Source: Pseudomonas sp. BGr12 (GTDB lineage: Bacteria > Pseudomonadota > Gammaproteobacteria > Pseudomonadales > Pseudomonadaceae). Taken from it: a DNA stretch of 64,000 bases. The translations under genes were made by a program, and so were the position numbers. Below the pieces are notes generated by a model. The model was not told the origin of the DNA. It saw nothing but the letters and a program-made list of their open reading frames with translations, and ran no database searches. Position 1 is the first letter of the stretch. Each line of letters begins with the position of its first letter. Of this stretch, positions 18,939-27,885 are shown one piece after another. The stretch covers positions 14,749-78,748 of the forward strand of contig NZ_JALRNF010000031.1 of the NCBI RefSeq assembly GCF_030272895.1. Reading direction: 5' to 3'.

Positions 18939-20622
18939 GACTGAACCCCAGATGAATTTGCCCCTTGGGCAAGACAAAGCTTTTGAAAGCGATGTGATGC
19001 TTTCTAAGCCTATCCAGATTGTCGATCTTTTCGCAGGCCCTGGGGGGCTTGGTGAAGGCTTTGCCTCCTCGGGGAAAGGAACTCGGTACGAAATCGTGGT
19101 TTCTGCTGAGATGGATCCCGTGGCTAGAGAGACTCTGCGGCTGAGAGCGTTTTACAGGCTTCTCAAGCTGAAAAAACCGGAGCGCCTAGTGGATTACTAT
19201 GCTTTCTGCAACGGCCAGGCTGAAACTCCTTATACGGAAGGAAGCAAAGCACAATGGCATGAAGCCGATGCAGAGGCTCGTTGCATAACGCTGGGGTCTG
19301 AAAAGGGTGACGCAGAGCTGGATGAAATTCTCGATCAGAGGCTTGATCGCACGCGGCCTTGGGTGCTCATCGGCGGGCCGCCGTGCCAGGCATACTCGAT
19401 TGTCGGCCGGGCACGCAACCAAGCCAAGGCAGATTACAGCCCAGAGAATGACCATCGCCATTTTCTCTACAAGGAGTATCTCAGGATCATCAAAGAGAGA
19501 AAGCCAACCGTTTTCGTAATGGAAAACGTCAAGGGCATTCTTTCTTCGAAGGTGGGTGGCGAAAGCATTTTCTCCCAGATACTCCAAGATCTTACGGACC
19601 CTAACAAGGCGCTCGGCGACCCTGAGCCTGGCATCAAGTATCGCGTCTGCTCCTTGGTTACCGGGCAGTCCTACGGTCCGGGGGAGGACGTCGATGAGGT
19701 TGATCCTCGGGGCTTCATCATCAAGGCAGAGGATCATGGTATCCCTCAAGCTCGGCATCGAGTGATTCTGCTCGGTATCGCCCTGGACGAAGAAGGGAAC
19801 ATTCCTGAGCATGGCTGGATCCCACTGATTCAGGATCAGGTGAGTGTGAAACAGGTCTTGGAAGAGCTTCCCAAGCTGAGAAGTCGTTTGACCAAGCAAG
19901 CTGATGGAAATGAAGCCTGGTACACGGAGGTGGCCAATCAGCTCGACGACTTGAGGGCTGAGGTCGATAGCCGAACCGAGCCCAAGCTTGCATTCGAGAT
20001 GGACATAATTCGCAGCGGTTTGTTGTCGGCGCCCGTTGATGTAGGTGCTCTCCGTGTACCTCGTCGAAAGGGTGACGGTTGCACTGGTGATGTGGCCCTC
20101 GACAGGTGGTACCGCGATGACAGTCTTGAATACTGGTTGAACCATGATGCGCGCGGCCATATGCCATCAGACTTGCGTAGGTACATGTTCGCAAGCGTCT
20201 ACGCCAGAGCCTACAAGACATCGCCAAAAGGGCATCAGCAATTCACGCTCTCAGGGCTTGCGCCAGCGCACAAGAACTGGGAAAGCGGTAAGTTCAGTGA
20301 CCGATTCAGGGTTCAATTGGAACACCTGCCGGCTACGACGATTACCAGCCACATTTCCAAGGACGGGCACTACTTTATTCACTATGACCCAAAGCAGTGC
20401 CGTAGTCTGACTGTTCGTGAAGCTGCTCGGCTTCAGACGTTCCCGGACAACTATTTCTTCCAGGGAAACAGGACTCAGCAATTTCACCAGGTAGGTAACG
20501 CAGTTCCACCACTGTTGGCACACAAGATTGCTTCGGTGGTACATGCTGTGATTTGCGAAAAGACCTTGGGTGCTGAAGGCTATCAACGTGCAGAAGTCGA
20601 GGCTGAGAGGGCTCTTGGCTGA
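18931..20622 (+). CDS. dcm: DNA (cytosine-5) methyltransferase
   Basis: A C5-methyltransferase of about 563 residues. Motif I is VDLFAGPGG (31-39). Motif IV has the catalytic Cys152 in GGPPCQAYS. Motif VI is ENV (198-200) and motif VIII QARHR (273-277). A variable target-recognition region follows, then motif IX (VREAARLQTFPD) and motif X (QVGNAVPP, from 520). The start is uncertain: ATG codons at 18931, 18937, 18952 and 18997 all lack a clear ribosome site. The first three crowd against the divergent vsr start. It probably methylates a specific site and protects the host. The target is not readable. Confidence 0.92.
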   Translation: MSMTEPQMNLPLGQDKAFESDVMLSKPIQIVDLFAGPGGLGEGFASSGKGTRYEIVVSAEMDPVARETLRLRAFYRLLKLKKPERLVDYYAFCNGQAETPYTEGSKAQWHEADAEARCITLGSEKGDAELDEILDQRLDRTRPWVLIGGPPCQAYSIVGRARNQAKADYSPENDHRHFLYKEYLRIIKERKPTVFVMENVKGILSSKVGGESIFSQILQDLTDPNKALGDPEPGIKYRVCSLVTGQSYGPGEDVDEVDPRGFIIKAEDHGIPQARHRVILLGIALDEEGNIPEHGWIPLIQDQVSVKQVLEELPKLRSRLTKQADGNEAWYTEVANQLDDLRAEVDSRTEPKLAFEMDIIRSGLLSAPVDVGALRVPRRKGDGCTGDVALDRWYRDDSLEYWLNHDARGHMPSDLRRYMFASVYARAYKTSPKGHQQFTLSGLAPAHKNWESGKFSDRFRVQLEHLPATTITSHISKDGHYFIHYDPKQCRSLTVREAARLQTFPDNYFFQGNRTQQFHQVGNAVPPLLAHKIASVVHAVICEKTLGAEGYQRAEVEAERALG

Positions 20623-21123
20623 TCGTTGGCTCGTTGAGTCGCCCCAGTAGTGGTGCACTCGCTTGGTTCGTACCTGCTGCAGATCTGCATGAGCTGTGGC
20701 AGGAAGATCTTGGTCCTTGCGAGTGTAACGTCCATACTCTGATACCAGTGAGCATTTCCAGGCAGTACGCCAATACTGCAAGATTTGGTTCAATTGAGCT
20801 TGAACCCTGTCGCACTAATTGGTGAGGCCTTCAGAATTTCCTGATTTCTTGTAGTCCATTTCCCAATCATACTTTTGCCGCCTTCAAGTCGTTGCAGCGC
20901 TCCCGGCAGCCCTCTAGTCTCGCCTCGTCGTTGCCATTCAACGACCGGCTTTGACAGGCCGTCCCAGATCTCTAGTACACGTGCACGCTTCATGGCGGCT
21001 GTACGTGGGGCACCTCGTGTGCGCCGAGTTTCTAGAGTCCTCGGTCTGTCAACCCGCGTACAGCTGCCACCTACTTGTTTGACAGCAGGTCTGTAGCAGC
21101 CTCACTGACTCTAGAGGTTTACC
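20623..21123. other. Intergenic region without a supported gene
   Basis: About 500 nt between the methyltransferase and the next small gene. A 67-codon minus-strand frame (20790-20993) lacks a convincing ribosome site and resembles nothing I know. The right boundary of the acquired island probably falls here. I found no copy of the tRNA-Pro 3' end and no integrase. Confidence 0.4.
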
Positions 21124-21351
21124 ATGCTAAAGATCGTCCCCGACCCACCACATCACCCCAACCATTCCCTCGAAGACATCCTCGTCCAGACCACCGAACA
21201 CCTGACCTGTGCCCTGAGCATCGTTCAACAGATCGTCCTGCTCCATCCCAGCCCCCCAGTCCGCCCCCTGACCCTGGCGACCCTGCACGAAATTGAACAC
21301 GCCAGCACGCTGGTCGAAGTGGCCTTGAGCAACGTTCAGGCGCAGCACTGA
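21124..21351 (+). CDS. Small Pseudomonas protein (DUF6124-like), 75 aa
   Basis: A 75-residue protein, MLKIVPDPPHHPN..., with a helical C-terminus (LATLHEIEHASTLVEVALSNVQ). The 'VPDPP' opening and helix pair match the short DUF6124-type proteins that usually precede DUF3077 proteins in Pseudomonas. AGAGG lies before the ATG. Function is unknown. Confidence 0.7.
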   Translation: MLKIVPDPPHHPNHSLEDILVQTTEHLTCALSIVQQIVLLHPSPPVRPLTLATLHEIEHASTLVEVALSNVQAQH

Positions 21352-21435
21352 ATCGCCAATGAGCAGGAAAACCCGCGTTGCTGACGAAACCGCTCAGCAA
21401 CGCGGGATAGCCATGCACGCAGGGGAGATTTGTCC

Positions 21436-21732
21436 ATGAATGAGGATTCAAACAAAACCAGCACCCCCACCCCCAAAACAACAGGCATCGGCACCTTCGG
21501 TGAAGGCGAACACGGACACTCCACCCACCGCCTGTTCCGCGTCGAACCCGGCCACAATGCGGCATTCGCCCTGGAACAATCAGCACTGCTGATGAGCTGC
21601 GTTCACCGCCTGACCCTACAGGCCGGAATCGAGCACGACGGCGCACTCATCTGGGCAGCGCATTACCTCAGTGGCATGGCCAAGGCCCTGGTGGATGATG
21701 TTTCACACACCATGCCCGATCAGCCGCAATAA
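21436..21732 (+). CDS. DUF3077 family protein, 98 aa
   Basis: A 98-residue Pseudomonas-type DUF3077 protein: TTGIGTFGEGE...THRLFRVEPGHNAAFALEQSALLMSCVHRLTL, then AAHYLSGMAKALVDDV near the end. The ATG at 21436 with GGGGAG upstream is preferred to the TTG at 21430. It follows the 75-aa gene by 84 nt and probably shares its transcript. No biochemical role is established to my knowledge. Confidence 0.8.
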   Translation: MNEDSNKTSTPTPKTTGIGTFGEGEHGHSTHRLFRVEPGHNAAFALEQSALLMSCVHRLTLQAGIEHDGALIWAAHYLSGMAKALVDDVSHTMPDQPQ

Positions 21733-21836
21733 CCCCCTGAGGGGCGATAGGCAAGGCACCCTTGCGCAAGCAGCCATCAATTAGCCATTATCACCGTAAC
21801 ACCTTAATTTCCCGGATCATTTCGAAAGGATCTCCC

Positions 21837-22682
21837 ATGCCAACTGCCAACCAGACCATCGCCGACGCGGTGGCCAGCGCCCAGTCCATTCTCGCTAAAT
21901 GGATACCGCCCGAGGGCATCAGCTCCGATCAGGCGCTGAATGAGCTGATGGGTGTACTGGACAATCGCAGGCTGGTGGCCGCTCAGCGGGTCCAGGCCGG
22001 GCCGTATAACAAGGGGGTCGACCCGAAGCAGCTGGACAAGCGTTTCAAGGTCACTTTCGATTTGCTGTACAAGTACGGTGTGCTGGTGGACCCGGAATCC
22101 TTGGACGACGAGGTGGTCGAGCGTCTGTATCCGCGCGTCAATTATCCGCGGCTGGCCTCCGGCAGTACCTTGCTTGACTGGAGCGATGCGGTATTGGGGG
22201 AGGGGCAGCAGGTTCGCTTCTATCTGCCCCAGTCGCCCAGACGCAATACCCATCTGGCCACGGTGCGATTCCTCAGCGGTGAGGCGAGAAGTTTTATCGG
22301 TGAGTTGATTCAAGCGGTTGAGATCGAAGGGGAGCCGGGGGAGGCCTCTACCAAGTCAGCCTTCGATGCGCAGGACGAGGACTACGCTCCGGATCTGTCC
22401 GATCATGAACAGCCAGACTTTGCCTTGAACGAGGAAGCCGAGGCCATTACGGCAGGTGGGCAGCGTGGGCTCAATACCCTTCATTCGCTGCTGGAGGTCG
22501 GTGAGGAGAACGAGCGTTGGTCACCCGCGGTGCTTGCGAGCATTGAAAAGCTGCTGGAGCAGCACGATGGCGACGAGGAAATCGACACGCTGGAGGCGAT
22601 GACCCAACTGGTGGACCGCGTCGACCTGATGGTACGCAAGGCGCGCGAGGTGCTGGACAGGCACCGGGCGCAGCCGGCGTGA
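21837..22682 (+). CDS. Hypothetical acidic protein, 281 aa
   Basis: An unrecognised soluble protein. The first 160 residues are mixed alpha/beta with many Leu-Asp-Asn helices, and the second half is acidic (about residues 170-205). AAAGGA precedes the ATG at 21837. The next gene, 77 nt downstream, also encodes an acidic protein, so the two may be paired. Confidence 0.7.
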   Translation: MPTANQTIADAVASAQSILAKWIPPEGISSDQALNELMGVLDNRRLVAAQRVQAGPYNKGVDPKQLDKRFKVTFDLLYKYGVLVDPESLDDEVVERLYPRVNYPRLASGSTLLDWSDAVLGEGQQVRFYLPQSPRRNTHLATVRFLSGEARSFIGELIQAVEIEGEPGEASTKSAFDAQDEDYAPDLSDHEQPDFALNEEAEAITAGGQRGLNTLHSLLEVGEENERWSPAVLASIEKLLEQHDGDEEIDTLEAMTQLVDRVDLMVRKAREVLDRHRAQPA

Positions 22683-22759
22683 CGGTAGGTGAGTATTCAG
22701 GACAAAACGCTCCAGGCGGGTAGTCGCCCGCCTGCGAATCTGCTCAAGGAATGGATGTA

Positions 22760-23473
22760 ATGATCAAGAAATCGGTAACCGAGCTTCAGTTCGTCAGCAG
22801 CAGGTCGCCCCTGCCTACCGTCGAAATCGATTCGCAAAGCATGGAGGACGCGGGTTTCAGCATCACGCGCACGGTGATGGAGGTGCTGTCCCGGTTGGCA
22901 GCAGAGGACGCATCGCTGCGGGCCACGCTGTTCATGTATGGAACAGTCAGCGTCAATTTCCGCGACCCGTGCTGGTGCGAGTTCCTGCTAGTGGCCGGGC
23001 CGAAGAAGGTGCTGACGGCCCTTGGCGCTGCCTTCGAGCGTTTGCCGGGGGTGAGGTCGCGATTCAGCGATTACGTGCCAGCCTCGGAAGCGGTGCGCAC
23101 CTTCCATGTCGAGGATGGCATGGTGTGGGAAAAGGAGGATGGCAGTACCTGGTATTCCCATAGGCAGCAGGAGGTAGCTGACAGCGAGATCGATACGGAC
23201 GACGAGGTGGAGGACGAGGATTTCGAGGAGGAAGAGGAGTGGGAGGACGAGGAGCCTGAGGACCAGGAAGCGGACGAGGTCGTGGTCACCAGCAAGAAGG
23301 CCGCCCGTTATCGTGCGGCGCGCTCTGACGCCAAGGTCAGCAGTATTCGTGCGCGCATTGAGGAAGTCTTTGGGCTGCCGGAGGGGTCGGTTGCGTTGTG
23401 CGGGCCGGACGGTCGTCCGCTGCGGGGCAATGCGTTTATCAGGACGCTGCGTAAACGCTGGGAAGAGGCCTGA
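22760..23473 (+). CDS. Hypothetical protein with a long Asp/Glu run, 237 aa
   Basis: Unrecognised. The N-terminal 130 residues are alpha/beta. Residues at about 142-175 are almost all Asp and Glu. The basic C-terminal 60 residues (SKKAARYRAARSDAKVSSIR, then VFGLPEGSVALCGPDGRPLRG) could bind nucleic acid. The ATG at 22760 is preferred, because AAGGA abuts the upstream ATG at 22751 but lies 9 nt from this one. The acidic-plus-basic layout might be auto-inhibitory or DNA-mimicking; that is speculation. Confidence 0.68.
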   Translation: MIKKSVTELQFVSSRSPLPTVEIDSQSMEDAGFSITRTVMEVLSRLAAEDASLRATLFMYGTVSVNFRDPCWCEFLLVAGPKKVLTALGAAFERLPGVRSRFSDYVPASEAVRTFHVEDGMVWEKEDGSTWYSHRQQEVADSEIDTDDEVEDEDFEEEEEWEDEEPEDQEADEVVVTSKKAARYRAARSDAKVSSIRARIEEVFGLPEGSVALCGPDGRPLRGNAFIRTLRKRWEEA

Positions 23474-23610
23474 GCACGCTTGACCGGCAAACAGTTCAAG
23501 GGCCGCATCACCTGTTCATTTTCAGACAGTTGATCAACAGCCTGTAGTGATGCGTGCACTTGATACTGTTTTCAAATTTTGTAAGTCATTGAAATAAAAC
23601 AACTAATCCG

Positions 23611-23626
23611 TTGGCACGGTTCCTGA
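23611..23626 (+). promoter_or_regulatory. Sigma-54-like -24/-12 promoter of the sulfur operon
   Basis: TTGGCACG-N4-CTGA matches the -24 element (TGGCACG) fully. At -12 it has GA in place of GC, with the correct 10-bp spacing. It lies about 60 nt upstream of the flavin monooxygenase ATG. The sigma-54 activator gene sfnR is in the convergent operon. Confidence 0.55.
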
Positions 23627-23684
23627 AATAGAGCTCTTAAACGCGCCCCCCACAGCGCGAAGCCTATCGATCAGGAGTCCCCCC

Positions 23685-25088
23685 ATGCCACGCGAAATCC
23701 GTCTAAACGCATTCGAAATGAACTGCGTCGGCCACCAGGCCCCCGGCCTCTGGGCGCACCCCCGCGATCGCTCCTGGCAATACAAGGACCTCACCTACTG
23801 GACCGACCTCGCCAAGCTCCTGGAGCGCGGCAAGTTCGACGGCATTTTCATTGCCGACGTCATCGGCATCTACGACGTGCTCAACGGCAACGGCGATGCC
23901 GCCATTCGCCAGGCGGCGCAGGTGCCGGTCAACGATCCGCTCGCTTTGATCACGCCCATGGCGCTGGTCACCGAGCATCTGGGCTTCGGCCTGACCGCGT
24001 CGCTGAGCTTCGAGCATCCCTATCCCTTCGCCCGTCGCCTGTCGACCCTGGATCACCTGACCAAGGGCCGGATCGGCTGGAATATCGTCACCTCCTACCT
24101 GGACAGCGGCGCGCGCAATCTCGGGCAGAAGGCGCTGAGCGATCACGATGCGCGCTACGACTACGCGGATGAGTACCTTGAGGTGCTCTACAAGTTGTTC
24201 GAGGGCAGTTGGGAGGAGGATGCGGTGGTGCGTGACCGGGCGCGGGGGCTGTTTACGGATCCTGCCAAGGTTCATGAGATCCGCCACCATGGCAAGCATT
24301 TCCAGGTGCCCGGCATTCATTTGTGCGAGCCGTCGCCGCAGCGTACGCCGGTGCTGTATCAGGCCGGGGCGTCGAGTCGGGGCAAGAACTTCGCTGCCGC
24401 GCATGCCGAGTGTGTATTCGTCGCGTCGCCTTCGAAGGCGGCGCTGAAGAAGACCGTGGCCGATATCCGCCGCCGCGCCGCCGAGGCCGGGCGCGATCCG
24501 CGCAAGGTGCTGATCTTCAATATGCAGACGGTGATCGTCGATGAGACCGATACCAAGGCGCAGGCCAAGTGGCGGGAGTTGAAATCCTACGCCAGCTATG
24601 AGGGGGCGCTGGCGTTGATTGCCGGCTGGACCGGGATCGATTTCGGTCAGTACCAACCCGACCAGGTGCTCAAGCATATTCAAACCAATGCCATGCAGTC
24701 GGCGGTGGAGGCCTTTTCCACGGCCGACCCGGGCAAGCAGTGGACGGTGCAGGAGCTGGCCGACTGGGTCGGTATCGGTGGCATGGGGCCGCTGATTGTC
24801 GGCAGCGCGCAGACCGTGGCCGACGAGCTGCAGGACTGGGTCGAGGAGACCGATGTCGACGGTTTCAACTTCACCTACGCGCTGGCCCACGAAACCTTCC
24901 GCGACGTGGTCGAGTTGCTGGTTCCCGAGCTGCAGAAGCGCGGGGTGTTCAAGACCGAATACAGCCCCGGCACCTTGCGCGACAAGTTGTTCGGCGACGG
25001 CCCGCGTCTGCCGGCCAGCCATCCGGGCGCGGGCTACCGCGACCTGTCCCGTCTGCACGCCCACGCCAGCACGCCTGAGCTGGCCTGA
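23685..25088 (+). CDS. FMN-dependent monooxygenase, NtaA/SnaA/DszA family
   Basis: A 467-residue luciferase-like flavin monooxygenase using FMNH2 supplied by a reductase. The features match this family: LNAFEMNCVGHQAPGLWAHP at the start, GFGLTASLSFEHPYPFARRLSTLDHLTKGRIGWNIVTSY (about 105-145), and YQAGASSRGKNFAA in the middle. Relatives cleave C-S or C-N bonds in sulfur sources or chelators. An SfnB-like gene 29 nt downstream and the methionine-type transporter point to an organosulfur substrate. AGGAG precedes the ATG. Confidence 0.88.
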   Translation: MPREIRLNAFEMNCVGHQAPGLWAHPRDRSWQYKDLTYWTDLAKLLERGKFDGIFIADVIGIYDVLNGNGDAAIRQAAQVPVNDPLALITPMALVTEHLGFGLTASLSFEHPYPFARRLSTLDHLTKGRIGWNIVTSYLDSGARNLGQKALSDHDARYDYADEYLEVLYKLFEGSWEEDAVVRDRARGLFTDPAKVHEIRHHGKHFQVPGIHLCEPSPQRTPVLYQAGASSRGKNFAAAHAECVFVASPSKAALKKTVADIRRRAAEAGRDPRKVLIFNMQTVIVDETDTKAQAKWRELKSYASYEGALALIAGWTGIDFGQYQPDQVLKHIQTNAMQSAVEAFSTADPGKQWTVQELADWVGIGGMGPLIVGSAQTVADELQDWVEETDVDGFNFTYALAHETFRDVVELLVPELQKRGVFKTEYSPGTLRDKLFGDGPRLPASHPGAGYRDLSRLHAHASTPELA

Positions 25089-25117
25089 ATTCCTTCGTTT
25101 CTATTAAGAGAGCAATC

Positions 25118-26335
25118 ATGTCTGTAATCACTGCCCATTACCCCATCCACCAGCCGGATGCCCATGTCATTCGTGACGATGCCGAAGCCATCAGTGTTGC
25201 CCACCGGGTCGCCGCTCTGCTGCAACCGGGGGCTGCCGAGCGCGATGCGCAGCGCGCGGTGCCGGCGGAGGTGGTCGATGCGTTTTCCAACAGTGGTTTG
25301 TGGGGCATTACCGTGCCTAGGGCCTACGGTGGCGCCGAGGTGTCCTACGCCACTTTGGCGCGAGTGATCGCCATTATTTCGGCGGCCGATCCGTCCCTGG
25401 GGCAGATTCCGCAGAACCACTATTGCCTGCTGGAGGATATTCGCCTGCAGGGCAGCGAAGAGCAGCAGCGCTTTTTCTTCGACCTGGTGCTCAAGGGCCA
25501 TCGCTTCGCCAATGCGCTGTCGGAAACCGGCGGCAAGAATGTGCAGGACATCCGTACTCGCATCGTGCGCGAAGGCGACGGTTATCGTATCGACGGACGC
25601 AAGGGTTACTGCACCGGTTCGCTCTATGCCCACTGGCTCGGGGTGTTGGCCGTGGACGAGGAGGGCCACGGGCAACTGGCCTTCGTGCCCCGTGACACGC
25701 CCGGGCTGGTGGTGGTCGATGACTGGGACAGCATCGGCCAGCGCAATACCTCCAGCGGTACGGTGCTGGCCGATGGGTTGCGGGTGCCGGCGTTCAATCT
25801 GTTCCCCAGCTATCGCTCCTACGAGAATCCGACCCTGGCCGGGCCGTTCGCGCAGATCACCACGGCGGCCATCGACGCCGGCATCGCCCGCGCTGCACTG
25901 CAGGACACCATCGTTTTTGTGCGCGAGCAGGCGCGGCCGTGGATCGATGCAGGGGTGGAGAGGGCCAGTGAAGACCCGCTGACCATCATCCAGGTCGGTG
26001 CCCTGGATATTCGTCTGGAAGCGGCCGAGGCGCTGCTGGAACGTGCCGGCCTGGTGCTCGATCAGGCCCGGCCGGCGCCGGATGCCGAGAATGTCGCCGC
26101 CGCCTCGCTTGCCGTGGCGCGGGCCAAGGTGCTGACCACCGAGATCGCCATCGAGGCGAGCAACAAGCTGTTCGAGCTGGGCGGCACCCGGTCGACCCTG
26201 CGCCGCCACAACCTCGATCGCCACTGGCGCAATGCCCGGGTGCATACCCTGCATGATCCGGTGCGCTGGAAGTACCACGTGGTCGGCAACTGGCTGCTCA
26301 ACGATATCAAGCCGCCGCGCCATGACTGGTCCTGA
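25118..26335 (+). CDS. SfnB-family sulfur-acquisition flavoprotein (acyl-CoA-dehydrogenase fold)
   Basis: A 405-residue member of the acyl-CoA-dehydrogenase superfamily used as an FMNH2 monooxygenase. It has the family's N-terminal helical domain (AEVVDAFSNSGLWGITVPRAYGGAEVSYATLARVIAII), then SETGGKN, and the terminal block TRSTLRRHNLDRHWRNARVHTLHDPVRWKYH. It is a paralogue of the MsuC-like protein at 30023-31213 and lies between the monooxygenase and transporter genes of one operon. Substrate unknown; sulfur assimilation is inferred from homology and context. Confidence 0.88.
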   Translation: MSVITAHYPIHQPDAHVIRDDAEAISVAHRVAALLQPGAAERDAQRAVPAEVVDAFSNSGLWGITVPRAYGGAEVSYATLARVIAIISAADPSLGQIPQNHYCLLEDIRLQGSEEQQRFFFDLVLKGHRFANALSETGGKNVQDIRTRIVREGDGYRIDGRKGYCTGSLYAHWLGVLAVDEEGHGQLAFVPRDTPGLVVVDDWDSIGQRNTSSGTVLADGLRVPAFNLFPSYRSYENPTLAGPFAQITTAAIDAGIARAALQDTIVFVREQARPWIDAGVERASEDPLTIIQVGALDIRLEAAEALLERAGLVLDQARPAPDAENVAAASLAVARAKVLTTEIAIEASNKLFELGGTRSTLRRHNLDRHWRNARVHTLHDPVRWKYHVVGNWLLNDIKPPRHDWS

Positions 26336-26342
26336 GGTGCTT

Positions 26343-27008
26343 GTGGACGAGTTGCTCGCCAATATCGACTGGTCGGAGATCGGCCAGGCCTGCCTGGACA
26401 CCCTGACCATGCTCGGTGCCGCGCTCGGCTTTACCGTGCTGCTGGGGCTGCCGCTGGGGGTGCTGCTGTACCTGACCGGCCAGCGTCAGTTGCTGGCTTC
26501 GCCCCGGGTGTATCGGCTGTTGTCGGTGCTGGCGAATGTGCTGCGTTCGATGCCGTTCATCATTCTGTTGATCGTGCTGATTCCGCTGACCACGTTGATC
26601 ACCGGCACGTCGCTGGGCGTGGCCGGGGCGACGCCGCCGCTGGTGATCGGCTGCACGCCGTTTTTCGCCCGGCTGGTGGAAACCGCTCTGCGTGAGGTCG
26701 ATCGCGGTCTGGTGGAGGCGACCCAGTCCATGGGCGCCGGTACCTGGCAGACGGTCTGGCACACCTTGCTGCCGGAGGCGCGTACCGGGCTGATCGCCGC
26801 CGTCACGGTGACCGCCATCGTCCTGGTGGATTACACCGCCATGGCCGGTGTGGTCGGCGGTGGCGGCCTGGGCGATCTGGCGATCCGTTTCGGTTACCAG
26901 CGTTTCCAGACCGATGTGATGGTGGTCACCGTGCTGCTGCTGATCCTGCTGGTGCAAACCCTGCAGCTCAGTGGCGATCGCCTGGTGCGCCACTTCACCC
27001 GGCGTTGA
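26343..27008 (+). CDS. metI: Methionine-type ABC transporter permease
   Basis: A 221-residue MetI-like permease with five hydrophobic segments and the ATPase-coupling loop EATQSMGAGTWQTVWHTLLPEA (EAA...G). The GTG at 26343 with GAGG 5 nt upstream is preferred. An ATG at 26322 overlapping the previous gene is possible. It forms the D-/L-methionine-type importer with the two genes that follow. In this operon the cargo may be another organosulfur compound. Confidence 0.88.
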   Translation: MDELLANIDWSEIGQACLDTLTMLGAALGFTVLLGLPLGVLLYLTGQRQLLASPRVYRLLSVLANVLRSMPFIILLIVLIPLTTLITGTSLGVAGATPPLVIGCTPFFARLVETALREVDRGLVEATQSMGAGTWQTVWHTLLPEARTGLIAAVTVTAIVLVDYTAMAGVVGGGGLGDLAIRFGYQRFQTDVMVVTVLLLILLVQTLQLSGDRLVRHFTRR

Positions 27009-27099
27009 CTGTTTTTCCCGTCTGCGGCAGCCGGGTTCAGCTGCCGCCGGCCCACGTCCACCCCACGACGGCCACTGTTCACTGTTCAGGAGCAAGACC

Positions 27100-27870
27100 A
27101 TGAAGAAGACCCTGGCCGTACTGGCTGCTGTACTGTCGCTGTCCGCCCACGCCAACGAGAAACTGGTGGTGGGGGCTACCCCGGTGCCTCACGCGGAGAT
27201 CCTCGAGTTCGTCAAACCGACGCTGGCCAAGGAGGGCGTGGACCTGGATCTGAAGGTGTTCACCGATTTCATCCAGCCCAACCTGCAGCTGGCCGAGAAG
27301 AACCTCGACGCCAACTACTACCAGTACCGGCCCTTCCTCGACGAGTTCAACGCCACCCGCAAGACCGATCTGGTGCCGGTGGTCGGCGTGCATATCGAGC
27401 CTTTCGGTGCCTATTCGACCCGGATCAAGAACCTCGCCGAGCTCAAGGAGGGCGCCAGCGTGGCCATTCCCAACGACCCGGTGAACACCGGTCGCGCTTT
27501 GGTGCTATTGCATGAGGCCGGGCTGATTACGTTGAAGGACCCGAGCAATACCCTGGCGACCCAGCGCGACATCGTCGCCAACCCCAAGAAGCTGAAGATC
27601 CGCGAGTTGGAAGGGGCGTTGCTGGCGCGGGCGGTGAACCAGGTCGACCTGGCGTTCATCTTCGCCAACTACGCCCTGGAAGCCGGTATCGACACCAACA
27701 GTGCGCTGATCGTCGAGAAGGGCAAGGACCTGTACATCGAGTTCCTGGTGGCCCGCCCCGACAACATCAACGACCCGCGCATCCAGAAGCTGGCCAAGGC
27801 GTTGAATTCGCCCGAAGTGCGCCAGTTCATCCTGACCCGCTACAAGGGCCAGATCGCTCCCGGCTTCTGA
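27100..27870 (+). CDS. metQ: MetQ/NlpA-family substrate-binding protein
   Basis: A 256-residue periplasmic binding protein of the NlpA family (LVVGATPVPHAEILEFVKP, FTDFIQPNLQLAEKNLDANYYQYRPFL). The signal peptide ends in AHA with no lipobox Cys, so it is a soluble periplasmic form, unlike the usual MetQ lipoprotein. AGGAG precedes the ATG. It is the cargo-binding partner of the permease and ATPase on either side. Confidence 0.9.
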   Translation: MKKTLAVLAAVLSLSAHANEKLVVGATPVPHAEILEFVKPTLAKEGVDLDLKVFTDFIQPNLQLAEKNLDANYYQYRPFLDEFNATRKTDLVPVVGVHIEPFGAYSTRIKNLAELKEGASVAIPNDPVNTGRALVLLHEAGLITLKDPSNTLATQRDIVANPKKLKIRELEGALLARAVNQVDLAFIFANYALEAGIDTNSALIVEKGKDLYIEFLVARPDNINDPRIQKLAKALNSPEVRQFILTRYKGQIAPGF

Positions 27871-27885
27871 TTGAAGGTTCAGCGC

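Noticed and set aside
20790..20993. 67-codon minus-strand frame as a possible controller gene of the methyltransferase
   Set aside because: No helix-turn-helix pattern, no ribosome site, and composition not distinct from the non-coding surroundings.
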